Shown here: positions 10,801 through 19,592 of the stretch, one piece after another
How positions within the stretch are numbered: the stretch's first letter is position 1
Layout: each line of letters starts with the position of its first letter
NCBI GenBank assembly: GCA_905116865.2
Contig: CAJHNH020000238.1
Span: 203,288-267,287 of the forward strand
From: Candidula unifasciata
Taxonomy: Eukaryota > Mollusca > Gastropoda > Stylommatophora > Geomitridae
DNA length: 64,000 nt
Direction: 5' to 3'
Translations under genes and position numbers: made by a program
The notes under the pieces: generated by a model
Databases searched by the model: none
What the model was told of the DNA's origin: nothing
The model's input: the letters and a program-made list of their open reading frames with translations, nothing else

Positions 10801-13800
10801 ATGAAGGTGTTCTTGTGATAAACATTGTTGAGATAGCGCCCAAGACCATAGGAAAATGCATATTTACTGAGGTTATGAAAGAAAATCATTGTTTGTGGGT
10901 CGCCACAACATGAGGAAACTGAATTGAAGGATCACAGCATTAGGAAGGTTGAGAGCCACTGATGTAGCAGCTCCTTTGCAGAACGTCGTAGCCATCACAG
11001 TCTGGCTGAAAGAAACTCGTACTCTTGCCAGATCCCCTGCCTCGTGAACTCTTCTACCCAAGGTGTCATTTATATCCTGTACTCTTGCTCTTGCTGGTCG
11101 GCCTCTGCCCCCTCCTTCCTGTTACCATGTCTTCTGCTGCTGTTCTTTCCAATTCATCTTGGCACCTGATAAGGCCACAATATTTGAGTTTCCAAGACAA
11201 GATGCTGTTTACTAGTCAATCTTCCTTGATGTTCATATTGTTTAGGGTGTCAGTGTTTTTTCTTCTTCCTCTTGGTCCATGGTATTCTGAGAATCTTTCT
11301 GTAGCATTTCAGCTGAAAAGCCCATAATCTCTTCCTTCAAGACTGCAAGATCGTCTGTATGTTGCTACAGGGAAATGCACGCCATCATAATTTTGACCTT
11401 AATATCCATTGTGAAATCTAACAGTGCAACAGATATGTTTTTGTCATTCTTCTACAAAACCACATCTCTGCAGCTTCCGCATAATTGTTCACTAATACGC
11501 TGATTTTACCATGCGTCAGTTCAGTTTCATGAAATATTGGCAAGGAACACCAACTGTACACTAATAAGACAGTAAAACGGATGTATACGCAGAACTTGGG
11601 CCATGGCACAAAGCCGCAGTCCAGGACTTTCTGCCGGAGTTTACAGCCGGTGAACAAAGAAGCAGAAGAAGAAGAATTGGGATGTTAATTGGTCAGACCT
11701 GGGATTTCCTACCACATCTAGAGAGCATGTCTGTAGCCGATGTTCGGTATTCTGTGGTACCTGTCCACATAGACAAAGTTCTGAATCCACAATCTTGAAT
11801 TTCTTATACATTTGGCGGCAGGGTTATAATGGTCTTCGCTTCTTCCGTGTGAGGACATTTATTGGGTCTTCAGGATTGTGTCCTTGATGGGAAGTGTTCC
11901 TGTGGGTTATAATGGCTGCCTTGATCTTAGAGTAACATCTGCTGTGAATCTTCTTTTATCAAGTTGTACGCAACATGTTTGATGTTTATTTGCCTGTTAG
12001 GTATACCTATGACGTGACCAAGTGCATGTTTAGTCCTGGCAACATCACCGAAAAGCTCCGGGTCGCCAGCCTTGACTGCTCAAATGAAACAGTGGTGGAT
12101 CTATATGTGGGTAAGAAAATAAAAACATTTGTTTGTTAGTAAGGGATGATGTTCATTGTAAAGGCTGATATTCACGGTGAAGGCTGACGTCTATTGTGAG
12201 TTTGAGTTGAGTTGATTCAAGAATTGACATCACAGCACTCAGCGCATTCCCATGTAGCCAGCGCAGAGTTCCAATACTGATGGTACCGGCCACAGTCTGG
12301 TTATGTCTGTCTTGCCTTTCCTCTGAGTGTAGTGAGCCAGCCAGACCCTCTGGTTACACCCAGGTGCCTCATTCTCTCAAAGCTATAATAATCTTCTTTC
12401 TCTACTGATTCCGTTGCTTGTTCCTAAAGAGCCTTGACCACATCTGCCTTGTCATGTATCAGTTCACCACCCAATGGTGCAGATTCAGCCAGTCTGTCTG
12501 CCTGTTCATTACCCACCACGCCGGTATGGCCTAGAGAAAAGATCCAAAGTATGCTCACTACCCGTGACCTTCCCAGTAAAGCTTGCCACTCTGCTTGAAG
12601 CATCCGTGTCTTCAACTATTTTCTCCATGCTTTCAGAGTCTTTTACAATTACAACATGTTTATGCATCTCATTCTGTAGCCAACAGGAAGCTGTAGTAAC
12701 CGCCTCCACCTCCATTTTCATGCTAGTTGTTGTGATGTCGTATGCTAGGCTGTCTGGCACTAAAAATTATTATGAAAGATGACATTCATTAACAGCACCT
12801 TGCACCAGATTCTTTAAGAAGCAGAAAATCGGTATGTTCGGTCATTTCGTTAGAAGGCAACCACGTCAGCTACCAGCAAGTACCATAACTATGAAGGGTA
12901 TGATATGAAAACGAGAGAGCACCCAAGGAGAAGACATTCAATGTTGACATGGAATGACAGTAACCATAACATTTGCACATCTGTATTGGACAATAGGATT
13001 TCCGCCAATTATTAGTGAAGAAAAGTATTTTGAATTAAGAATCGACAACACGGTACTTGGGACACTCCCATAAGTGCTCTGTCAGCATCTTCAACAGCAA
13101 GCGAAGATTTGTAATTCCGATAGTATCAGTAACTGTCTGATTGTACACCCGTCTTGCCTTTGCCTTAAGTGTTGAGGCTCAGGCAGATCCCCTGGTAACA
13201 CCCCCACTCCTCCTTGCTATTCTCCTCAGACCGTAATGATCTATTTGTGTCTCTGCACTGTTGACATGCTTCTAAAGGGCCTTCCCAACATCTAGCTTGC
13301 AAACATCAATTCACCATCAAGTGATGCCAAACTGGCTAATCTATCTGCCTTCTCATTTCCCACTACACTGTTATGACCTGGAGAAAAGGACGCTAACTAC
13401 CCCGGACTTCTGAAGTGATGCTTGCCACTCTGGCAAGAGTCTGCCTGTCTCCACCTTTCTCAACATACTTTGTGAGTCAGGTACAATTACAGCATGTGTG
13501 TACAGCTGATTCTCAGTCCAGCAGAAAGCAAAGCAAAGAAAAGTAAATAACCATTTTTACCCCATTGGCCAATCAGGCATATGGTTTTAGAGTTGTATTT
13601 TCTTTATTCAGACCATTCAGCTTTCTGTGGGTGATTTGGTCATTATCACACCGGCCACACTTACTTCTTGGGACAGAACCAAGTGCCAGTTATAGCTCGT
13701 TTGGCATGAGAGTCCACCAGTTATGAATGGGTCAAAATTGTCACAGTTTAATGATTAGCTTATATTTTCTCAATGTTTGACAATGTTTGATATATTCATC

Positions 13801-16800
13801 CTCATAGGAATTGAATTTCCACTGGTAATGAATGGGTCAAAATTGTCACAAGTTTAATCATTTGTTTAGGTTTTACCAATGTTTGATATATTCATCCTCA
13901 CAGGAAGTGAATTTCTTCTGGTTATAAATGTGTGATAATTTCTCTGCCACTAAAATTGTCACAAGTAAATAATTTGTTTAGATTTTCTCAGTTTTTGATC
14001 TTCGCAGGAATTCACTGTTTCCACCAGTTTTTAATTGCAACAAAATTGTCCAAAATTTCGGCACTTAACCATTTGTTATAGAATCACTCATGTAGAGCTT
14101 TGCGGGAGAACTAAGCAAGCTCCAGTGGACCAAGAGGGGAAGAAAAGACGCTGGCATTGAAAAGGACACACATTGAGAAAACTAGAGAACATTATAACTA
14201 GAATGTCTTTGCATGGTAACCCACAGGGGCAGAGAAATAAAGGAAGGCCAAAAAATACATGGAGAAGGGAGCTGGAGATTGAAGTTAGAAAAATGGGGAG
14301 AACTGCTTGCGATAGCAAAGGATAGAAGGACTTGGCGTGAGTTGGTTGAGGACGTATGCTCCATTGGGGGCTAGAAAGGCAGAAGTCACCTAATGTATTT
14401 TTATTTACAACATCCACATAGGTATTGGCTATTTTACGTTGCCATACCTTGCCCATGCCAAGGCCGGCCATGTCCATGCATGTGAGTGGAATCCCGATGC
14501 TGTCATTGCCCTGAAACGTAACTTGCTCATCAACGGAGTTGCTGAGAGATGTACCATACATGAGGGGGACAACAGAATGGTGAGTGCTTCAGAAATGAGT
14601 CTAGTGATAATTGAGGTTAAAACTGAGAGCAGCAGTAGCTAGTGCATTTATCTGCCAGCTCATTGGGGATAGGTTTGACTCAGCCTAATTGGGTAAAAGG
14701 AAATGTCATGGGAAGTAAAGGCAGCTGGCATGTGGTTGATCCATTAAAAACCAGTCAGTCTTAAAAATGTGGGCCCGGCACCATAAGCTTGATGAACAAA
14801 TGGCGTGAAGAGTCTATTTATTTATATACAGATGTGAACAACATCTTTTGTGAGAACACCATCCTGAATATTGATGCCATAATTTGACCTAGTTTTGGAA
14901 AAAGTTCTCCGCATGTGGGTTCTGTGGCCTCCTGGGGGGAGGGGGTTTGCTATAGAATAGACCCATTGTCCCTAATGAGCATTTTGTAAAAGACAACTAA
15001 ATACGTATTTACTGAAATCGAATGTGTTGGGCAGAAATGTGCGAATATAATTGTAAACCTGACACAGTTTGCAGACTGCTGTTTTCAAGGCAAATGTAGA
15101 AGAAGCAGGAGGATAATTGCTCATAGATCATCATTATCATCAGTTTCTATTTCTGCCTTAAAGCGTTGTGGGGGGGCAGGGAGGACAGTTTGCGATCCTT
15201 GCGGTGATCCTCATCCACATGGTGGCACTTTGTGTCATCGGGTGTTTATCGCTTGTGTGATGTCCTGGTGGGATAGAAAGTCATGGCTACTGTATTTTGC
15301 CATGGGGGGTCGATGGGGAAGTCTCTTGATGGTCCATAAATCCATGTCGATGTAGAAGCTCTTTAATTCCATAAATCCATCTTCTCCTAGGAAAGCCTTT
15401 TGCTTTCACTTCAGATCCTTTCATGTGTAGCGCCTGCTTTGGTTGTTGTTATTGCTGCATTCCTACTAAGTGACCAAACCATTTGATTTTCTGTTTCTCG
15501 GTGAATTTGCTGCTTATGTTGTTCCTACAGTCTGTCTGATAATATCATTTCTAACTTTGTCTCATATGGTTAAGTTGGCGGCTTTTCTCAGGCATCTCAT
15601 TTCACAGGTGGCAATTTTACGTAGGTTAGTCTTTGGCACTGGTAGCACATCATTGGTATGACATCTGTAAAAGTATATACATTTGGGGGAAGGGAAGGGG
15701 TTTGAGTCTATGTGCATGTGTCCACAGTCACTTGATTTTTGTCTGTCATCTCAGTGTCAACTTAAGAAAAACCATTCTGCTGCCGGCTCCACAGTATACC
15801 CATTGCTGTCTTTGGGGATATTATGCGCCAAGGCCATAATCTGTTCCCCAGTGTGACTCTCGTAGTAATGTCTAAAAACCACGAGTGAGTATTTAAACAA
15901 AAGTAACTGTCCATCGCAGAAATGAAACCTGGCATTCGAGAGTTTCAGTAGTCTTTTCTCTTTTTTTTTTCAGTAGCTCTCTTTTTATTGCAGTTTCTCT
16001 AGAACCTCTGTATTTGATTGTTTTTGTTTCCGTGAAATGCTATCTGTTCTTCTATGTATCCCCATTTCCAGAGAAGGTAATTTTTTCTTTGCTTGTTTAT
16101 TGTCCAGTTTTCTGCACCATACAACAGGGTTGGGTATACACAGCATTTGATGATTTTCATTTTTACCGCCTGGTTTGTCTCTCTAGCTATCAGTAATTTT
16201 TGCATCTTAGTGAAGATAGTTTTAGTTATTACTATTCTTGTTTTGATTCCTGTTTCCCTTCTGGTATCATCTTTTATTACTTAAGGTCATCTTTTATTAC
16301 TTAAGGTCATCTATTACTGTCTGTATATTCCCCAGCTTCAGCTCCCACCAGTGGCTGACAGAGTTAACCTTGGCCTGATTCCAAGCTCAGAGGAAGGATG
16401 GCCTGTGGCTGTCCGAGTGCTAAAATTAAGTGGAGGAATATTACACATTCATGGAAATGTTACAGCCTTCAGTGACAGAAAAGCAATGGACGGCAAGACT
16501 TCAGATTTTATTGGTGATAAATTCCAGCAGATTGATGTGTCAGAGAATAGATGTTGCAAGCTAGATGCTTCCCGTCAGAGGGCAAAGGAGAATGTGCTTA
16601 TAACAGACGATAACATTAGGAATCTTTCTTGCTTTTATCAGGAAGGGACAGCAATGAATACAGCAGAACTTGATCAGAAAATTAGAAATAATGCGCAGGA
16701 GAATAGAAATAATTCTTTGGAAAGCTGTAAGGACTTGAAAACAAATTCGGGCATCTCATATCTTTCTGGTTCATTTCTGTGTGGTGAGGGTGATGTCAGC

Positions 16801-17250
16801 TCGCAGCCTGAAGAGCACACATTGTATCTGCCTTGTGAGAACTCTCTGGATATGGACCAGAGATGGCGACAGACGTCTTCTCAGTCTATCACGTCAAATT
16901 TTGACTGTGAGTTTACAATGGTAGCAGTTGACAGTCGGAAGAATGTTAATTTAGAAGACAGTAGAAAAGAACATGATATGAACTCAAAAGATACTTGCCA
17001 GTCAGTGCAACACACGTGCACAGATTATACAGATAAGGAATTAGATCAAATAAACCAAAACAGAAATGAAACAAATGTACTTTTGGCTTGTGAGCAGTGG
17101 TCACAATATGTACAGAGACAAATCAAATCTCTTTTGGAGACAAAGAAAGGAGGTTCCTGGGCTGTTACCAAGTTACATTTAGAAATTGTGAAATCATACG
17201 CACCTCATATCGTTCATGTTGTGTTGGATTTAGAGTGCAGGCCTGTGTAG
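4798..17250 (+). CDS. TRMT12: tRNA wybutosine-synthesising protein 2 homologue (TYW2/TRMT12), seven exons
   Basis: TYW2 transfers the alpha-amino-alpha-carboxypropyl group of S-adenosylmethionine to the tricyclic base at G37 of tRNA-Phe in the wybutosine pathway. Seven exons with GT-AG introns join in frame to 1746 nt, or 581 codons plus stop. The vertebrate protein has about 450 residues. The N-terminal domain is in exons 1-4. The Trm5/TYW2-type Rossmann methyltransferase fold is in exons 4-7: VDNGIRY, NITEKLRVASL, motif I DLYVGIGYFTLPY (residues 218-230), HACEWNPDAV, GDNR, then GLIPSSEEGW and HIHGNV. The C-terminus VKSYAPHIVHVVLDLE is also conserved. The oddities are Val in place of the usual Ala in motif I, and a roughly 200-residue segment in exon 7 between HIHGNV and the C-terminus that is far longer than usual. 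There are no frameshifts. Confidence 0.92.
5165..5690 (-). mobile_element. RNase-H-bearing non-LTR fragment, in TYW2 intron 1
   Basis: The text 'gacatcacacagctctcgg' followed by 'tcagcagcagg' and 'tcctcagaccatgatg' marks this family. A minus-strand frame contains SPGHTMVWEMNRRTNWL, a frame-damaged version of the RNase H motif GHTGVVGNEQADRLA seen at 12424-12615. It is antisense to TYW2. Confidence 0.65.
6327..7125. repeat. 25-bp minisatellite, about 30 copies, in TYW2 intron 1
   Basis: The unit is 'ggcctgtttggtctgtaaaa' plus 'atgta'. Copies are best conserved around 6690-6870 and decay towards both ends. The array ends about 160 bp before exon 2. There is no coding signature. Confidence 0.95.
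7284..7531 (+). CDS. TRMT12: TYW2 exon 2
   Basis: The acceptor is a pyrimidine tract ending TTATTCAG and the donor is GTGAGT. It enters with a phase-2 carry-over and leaves in phase 1. It encodes residues 21-103, including LETLQVWDATHKLKKL and RLRDEIGQLLKLYG, aligning with the N-terminal domain of TYW2. The ATG at 7156 just upstream is intronic read-through. Confidence 0.85.
7560..8690. other. TYW2 intron 2, no clear element
   Basis: Nothing was recognised except a short (TG)n at about 8595-8612. ORFs at 7835-8170 and 8156-8423 lack family resemblance. The region may contain ancient retroelement debris. Confidence 0.4.
8697..8798 (+). CDS. TRMT12: TYW2 exon 3
   Basis: The acceptor must be TTAG at 8693-8696. 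Using the CAG three bases later would create an immediate stop. It encodes SEELLNEVPSKWEKHGDLVI and SSSKWAAIG, matching the W-x-(R/K)-HG-(N/D)-L segment of TYW2. The donor is GTAAAC. Confidence 0.85.
8985..9055 (-). mobile_element. Short RNase-H-family LINE fragment
   Basis: The motif 'caagaattggcatcgcagca' followed by 'ggggcattcccatg' is the diagnostic 3' sequence of this family, in the same orientation as most other copies in the window. Confidence 0.55.
9190..9450 (+). mobile_element. RTE-like LINE 3' fragment
   Basis: Shares 'gagagaactaa', 'ggtgaggagaagatgctggc' and 'cattgagaaaac' with the RTE-like copy at 59310-59400. It is a degraded 3' end of ORF2. Confidence 0.65.
9476..9690 (+). mobile_element. 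SINE family C copy
   Basis: Contains 'tgctttgggtttgatagtgg' and 'catcgagagtcgaccgtcca'. It ends in 'aatgtcctgtaaaagatcg', as in the better copy at 30661-30880. The tRNA-like head is degraded. A further RTE-like 3' scrap ('gctccattgggggacgaaag') follows at about 9700-9735. Confidence 0.65.
9868..9925 (-). mobile_element. Truncated SINE A tail
   Basis: 'cctttaggcatatagggcta' plus 'gacctata' is the conserved 3' tail of SINE family A in reverse orientation. It breaks off into unrelated sequence after 9925. Confidence 0.7.
10193..10343 (+). CDS. TRMT12: TYW2 exon 4
   Basis: The acceptor is TTTCCTTTACAG and the donor is GTGAGA. It encodes GDQLWEVVAKCLACRRLARH through IGQNGEVTHVDNGI. The 'W..VA.CL...RLA' and 'G.VTHVDNGI' blocks are hallmark TYW2 sequence leading into the catalytic domain. 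Confidence 0.9.
10875..10961. mobile_element. hAT-like MITE, one terminal half
   Basis: 'gggtcgccacaacatgagga', 'attaggaaggttgag' and the terminal '...gccactg' match the right half of the complete MITEs at 40677-40898 and 43637-43828. Confidence 0.6.
10990..11330 (-). mobile_element. Non-LTR retrotransposon ORF2 C-terminal remnant
   Basis: In minus-strand frames one reads LKYCG-x-IR..DELERT, followed by GRRGQRPTS and MGRRVHEAGDLARVRVSF. This is the usual 'K-L-x-Y-x-GH.....GRRGRGRP' tail of LINE reverse transcriptase proteins, with several frameshifts. Confidence 0.6.
11490..11680 (+). mobile_element. Interspersed repeat B copy with GAA tail
   Basis: Shares 'gtaaaacggatgtat', 'gtccagg' and 'ggagtttacagccggtgaac' with copies at 31590, 50505 and 62620. 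It ends directly in 'agaagcagaagaagaagaa', a short (GAA)n tail. Confidence 0.65.
12001..12110 (+). CDS. TRMT12: TYW2 exon 5
   Basis: The acceptor is TTGCCTGTTAG and the donor is GTAAGA. It encodes YTYDVTKCMFSPGNITEKLR and VASLDC...VVDLYV, up to the first half of AdoMet-binding motif I (completed as GIGYFTLPY in exon 6). The usual motif is DLYAG; here it is DLYVG. Confidence 0.92.
12195..12770 (-). mobile_element. Non-LTR retrotransposon with RNase H domain (best copy in window)
   Basis: On the minus strand, LGHTGVVGNEQADRLAESAP (12424-12615) is a clear RNase H C-terminal motif (GH-x3-GNE-x-ADRLA). A second frame upstream has ASCWLQNEMHKHVVIVKDSE, the preceding RNase H segment. The two lie in different frames, so the copy is frameshifted. 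The 3' end of the element is at about 12195-12300. It sits antisense in TYW2 intron 5. Confidence 0.75.
12820..12965 (+). mobile_element. LINE tail remnant
   Basis: 'agcagaaaatcggtatgttc' through 'gaaggcaacc...acgagagagc' resembles the conserved 'K-L-x-x-FGHF.RR' region and downstream basic tail of LINE ORF2 proteins. Weak. Confidence 0.4.
13030..13535 (-). mobile_element. RNase-H-bearing non-LTR fragment
   Basis: Parallel to 12195-12770 in order and orientation: 'cggtacttgggacactccca', 'agcaagcgaagatttg', 'ctcctcagaccgtaatg', then 'tgacctggagaaaaggacg'. It is a decayed second copy, also antisense to TYW2. Confidence 0.7.
13552..13705 (-). mobile_element. SINE family A fragment
   Basis: The reverse-oriented tail ('ggccaatcaggcatatgg') and core ('cacaccggccacacttactt') of SINE A abut the preceding LINE fragment. 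Confidence 0.6.
13700..14045. repeat. Degenerate roughly 110-bp tandem repeat, three copies
   Basis: A block containing 'atgaatgggtcaaaattgtc', 'tttgatatattcatcctca' and '(g/c)aagtgaatttc' is repeated three times with decay. Class unknown. Confidence 0.6.
14085..14385 (+). mobile_element. RTE-like LINE 3' end, just upstream of TYW2 exon 6
   Basis: Near-collinear with 59310-59600: 'aagctccagtggaccaagag', 'gaggtacatggagaaggg'-type sequence, 'gcttgcgatagcaaaggata' and 'ctccattgggggctagaaag'. It ends 37 bp before the exon 6 acceptor, so the exon's pyrimidine tract lies directly against the element's 3' end. Confidence 0.8.
14422..14579 (+). CDS. TRMT12: TYW2 exon 6 (AdoMet-binding core)
   Basis: The acceptor is CCACATAG and the donor is GTGAGT, ending in phase 0. 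It completes motif I (GIGYFTLPYLAHAKAG) and contains HACEWNPDAVIALKRNL and the post-II GDNRM. These residues form the AdoMet pocket in the Trm5/TYW2 family. Confidence 0.95.
14632..14830 (+). mobile_element. SINE family A fragment
   Basis: Contains 'tttgactcagcctaattggg' and 'tcatgggaagtaaaggcagc', followed by the 'ctggcatgtggttgatc' part of the core. The 5' head is lost. Confidence 0.55.
14900..15010 (+). mobile_element. Repeat B 5' fragment
   Basis: 'gtgggttctgtggcctcctg', then 'gaatagacccattgtcccta' and 'gcattttgtaaaagacaact', match the 5' part of repeat B seen at 31600 and 17394. Confidence 0.6.
15120..15660 (-). mobile_element. LINE ORF2 C-terminal remnant
   Basis: On the minus strand a broken frame gives CEMRCLRKAANLTI, then DKVRNDIIRQTVGTT, the typical 'MRCLRK....D.VRN..IR..'. 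It comes from a LINE family different from the RTE-like one. Confidence 0.65.
15960..16320 (-). mobile_element. LINE ORF2 C-terminal remnant adjacent to TYW2 exon 7
   Basis: The minus frame contains VKMKIIKCCVYPTLLYGAEN, a clear LINE motif (YP.LLYGAE.W), and MQKLLIARE. It is the reverse-strand relative of the copy at 63580-64000 (MRKLLT, YPILLYGAET). It lies 16 bp before the exon 7 acceptor. Confidence 0.75.
16336..17250 (+). CDS. TRMT12: TYW2 exon 7, terminal, with long insert
   Basis: The acceptor is TTCCCCAG (ending 16335) and the stop is TAG at 17248-17250. It encodes residues 278-581. LQLPPVADRVNLGLIPSSEE contains the conserved substrate-pocket loop. HIHGNV (about residues 315-320) is followed by about 200 polar, Asn/Ser/Asp-rich residues with no recognised domain. 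The conserved ending is CEQWSQYVQRQIKSLL, WAVTKLHLE and VKSYAPHIVHVVLDLE. The reading frame is fully open, so the insert is probably translated. Known TYW2 proteins have about 60 residues there. Confidence 0.9.
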   Translation, partial: LQLPPVADRVNLGLIPSSEEGWPVAVRVLKLSGGILHIHGNVTAFSDRKAMDGKTSDFIGDKFQQIDVSENRCCKLDASRQRAKENVLITDDNIRNLSCFYQEGTAMNTAELDQKIRNNAQENRNNSLESCKDLKTNSGISYLSGSFLCGEGDVSSQPEEHTLYLPCENSLDMDQRWRQTSSQSITSNFDCEFTMVAVDSRKNVNLEDSRKEHDMNSKDTCQSVQHTCTDYTDKELDQINQNRNETNVLLACEQWSQYVQRQIKSLLETKKGGSWAVTKLHLEIVKSYAPHIVHVVLDLECRPV

Positions 17251-17254
17251 TTCA

Positions 17255-17385
17255 CTGGAACAACTGACATAACAGCACTCGGGACATTCCCACATCTTTA
17301 GCAGCAGAGCAGAATTCCAAATTTTGACAGTACCAAAGGCTGTTTGATTGTGTCTATTTTGCCACACTTTTGAGTGTCACATGTT
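17255..17385 (-). mobile_element. RNase-H-family LINE 3' fragment in TYW2 3' flank
   Basis: 'acataacagcactcgggaca', 'tctttagcagcagagcag' and 'tgtttgattgtgtctatttt' are the 3' signature of this family. It begins 5 bp after the TYW2 stop codon, so it probably forms part of the 3' UTR. Confidence 0.65.
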
Positions 17386-17389
17386 GATT

Positions 17390-17520
17390 AGATCCACTGT
17401 CTCCCCCTGTGGGTTCTAGGGCCACATTTTATGCTAAAATGAGAATATACACACTGCCCAACCACCCTAATAAAGCATGTAGTAAAAGGCGACTATAGTG
17501 CGTTTCAAAATTTGTGGCCT
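17390..17520 (+). mobile_element. Repeat B fragment
   Basis: 'tagatccactgtctccccct', 'gtgggttctagggcc' and 'gcatgtagtaaaaggcgact' match repeat B. Confidence 0.6.
17469..17474 (+). promoter_or_regulatory. Candidate TYW2 polyadenylation signal
   Basis: AATAAA lies 219 bp after the stop codon, inside the repeat B fragment. Other repeat B copies read 'acaagcatg' or 'actaagcatg' here, so the hexamer looks newly created. Use is not shown. Confidence 0.3.
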
Positions 17521-17864
17521 TGCACTTTAACAGATATCTCAGGAACTGTACGAATCAACATTAATTTTTGCATGTGACCTTAAATTTCCCATGTCAATGT
17601 GTTTCCCATGTGTTCTATAATTTACAGTGCTATTCTCTTCGCACTGTGATTATCTGTTTGTGCTCCTACACTGTTAACAAAATGGTGGGTAGAAGGAGTC
17701 ACTTGGAGGTACAGCATTTCATCCTATCGTTCTCTGACTTAAGAAGTGTTGTGTAGGAATCCATTCTGCCAGCTGCAGTTGTCAATCGCTTTATGGTGTA
17801 CAGTTTTGTTGTTTTATTTGTTGATAAAGATTTTATTTAGTATTGTCTGTTTTTACAGATGTGA

Positions 17865-18260
17865 GAGTGGGACTCTGACTGTGGAAATGGGAAAGAGAAT
17901 TCAGGCTTTCGAATGTAAATGCTATAGAAGAATTTTACAAATATATTTTTAGAACACAAAACTAACACAAAAGTCAGAAACAAAATATACAAATTTGCTG
18001 GACATCAGAAGACTCTTGGTAATGGTGAAACATTGTAAGATAGCTTGGTTTGGGCACGTGGTGAGACATGATTTGATTGCAAAGACTGTGTTTCAAGGAA
18101 CATTGGGGGGTAGTCGAAGGAGAGGACAAAGAAAAGTCTAAAATGACTACATCAAGAAATGGACAGGACTAAGTTATCATACACTTATTCATCAAGCAGA
18201 AGACAGAGAAAGATGGCGGGTTTTGTGGGCTAGTTCTTCCATCGTTACACCTCTACGATC
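17865..18260 (+). mobile_element. LINE ORF2 C-terminal remnant
   Basis: Reads LTVEMGKRIQAFECKCYRRI, then KIAWFGHVVRHDLIAKTVFQ, GSRRRGQRK and WTGLSYHTLIHQAEDRERWR. This is the widespread 'KRIQAFE.KC.RR....K.AWFGHV.RHD....GTLEGGRRRGRQ' tail of animal LINEs. It has one early stop and a frameshift. Confidence 0.8.
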
Positions 18261-18604
18261 CTAATGGGTAAAGGGTTATGTTAACGATTTTTTATGGAAA
18301 CTTTTGGTTGTATCTGTCAGTGTCTTTTTCTTTCCCACAACTGCCCTTCCATATCAGATCAGAACAAGGAAACACAATGCCATATGTTTAAATAAATTTT
18401 ATTTGCACATATGGAGAAACATAATCAAACAGTGACTCAGATTTACCAACTTTCACCCAGGCAAAAGATCTGTACATATTGAGACTGGTTCAGTCTGTAG
18501 TGACTAAAAGACACGTAATGTGCAGGGTAAAAAAGATTGGTGGACTTTTCATGAAGTTGCCACAGTCATCATCAGTATGAGGATTCTTTAGCTACCAGAG
18601 ACAA

Positions 18605-18645
18605 GAGTGGCAAACATAAGAACATCCCGAGTGTTATGTTGTTTA
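18605..18645 (+). mobile_element. Scrap of RNase-H-family LINE in opposite orientation
   Basis: 'acatcccgagtgttatgttg' is the reverse complement of the family's diagnostic 3' motif. It is the only copy noticed in this orientation. Confidence 0.45.
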
Positions 18646-18675
18646 TTCTTTTTTGATTTATTTATTCATTTTCCG

Positions 18676-18740
18676 TGAATGAGTTGCGGGGCTCCATTTT
18701 GGAGAGGACAAAGAATAGACCCACTGCCTCCCTAACCCTC
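18676..18740 (+). mobile_element. Repeat B, left half, split by LTR element
   Basis: Contains 'aagaatagacccactgcctc', as in the copies at 31613 and 50513, and stops at the LTR boundary. The continuation ('acaagcatgccataagg') resumes at 24497 on the other side of the LTR retrotransposon. Confidence 0.75.
18736..18740. repeat. Target-site duplication, left (CCCTC)
   Basis: CCCTC directly before the TGTGACG end of the LTR element is repeated at 24492-24496 directly after its CGTGACA end. Five bases is usual for many LTR retrotransposons. Confidence 0.7.
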
Positions 18741-19558
18741 TGTGACGTGACGGTGGTATTTAATGTTTATGTTGTTGAGTAGGGATCTTCCTTTCAACAC
18801 ATTCTCTCCACTAGATTAACGGAACTATAATCTGAGCTATGTTGCTCTCAGACAAAGTCCTGGATATCCAAGAAAACAGCCATATTGGCTCGTTAAGTAT
18901 ATTAACATTAGCTGAACTTGGTACCCACAAGAGAAGGCAAGGAATTTTAGATGTCTATCATACTTAATGTTAATGAATTATTAGACAGGGCAAGTGATTC
19001 CTCCGTCATCTACCTTCTCCCGGTGTTATTATTAATAATTAAAGAATTATTATATTATTTGAGCCCCCACCAAATGGTATTCTATCTTAACAGTTTACTT
19101 AAACATGTAAGAACAGACATTTGGAATTTAACAAACTATGTAGTTTAAAACTTGACATACAGCTTTATTTACTACAATGAAATTCCCAGTTTGTTGATTT
19201 ACACAAACAGTGACTGGTTAACGTAAAGAGGTTATAAGCGTCAGCGAGACAAACAGCTCGGGGTTTCAGAGTGGTATGATGATGGTGGTTTGTTAACGGA
19301 AATGATGTTAACTTATCTTATAAGCCTCTGACAGCCGTGAGGAACTGTCAAGCTTGTCCAACTCTTCCTTGCCTGTTTTCTGCCTGTTTCAGCTTATTCT
19401 CCACTTCATCCCCTCCTCGTTCTCCACATCGTTCTCCACCTCGTTCCCAGCTGGCCGAGTCTAACACAATGTAGGCTACTTCATGGACTGATCGTCACAT
19501 GGGCGCTGTAATCATGGAAACAAAACACATACGTGTAGTATCTTGACTTACACTAAGA
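18741..19558 (-). repeat. 3' LTR, truncated (last 818 bp)
   Basis: Direct repeat of 22166-22995. I count two substitutions (near 19123 and 19234) and one 12-bp tandem difference ('cgttctccacct' once here, twice in the other copy). Identity runs to CTAAGA (19553-19558) and then stops abruptly at the deletion junction. Confidence 0.88.
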
Positions 19559-19592
19559 CCAATTTTACGATACTCAGTGATTCCCAAGAATG

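Noticed and set aside
18741..19552. Treating the shared 812 bp as a complete LTR with TG...CA ends
   Set aside because: Identity continues six bases beyond, no target duplication fits these ends, and repeat B continues only after 24491.
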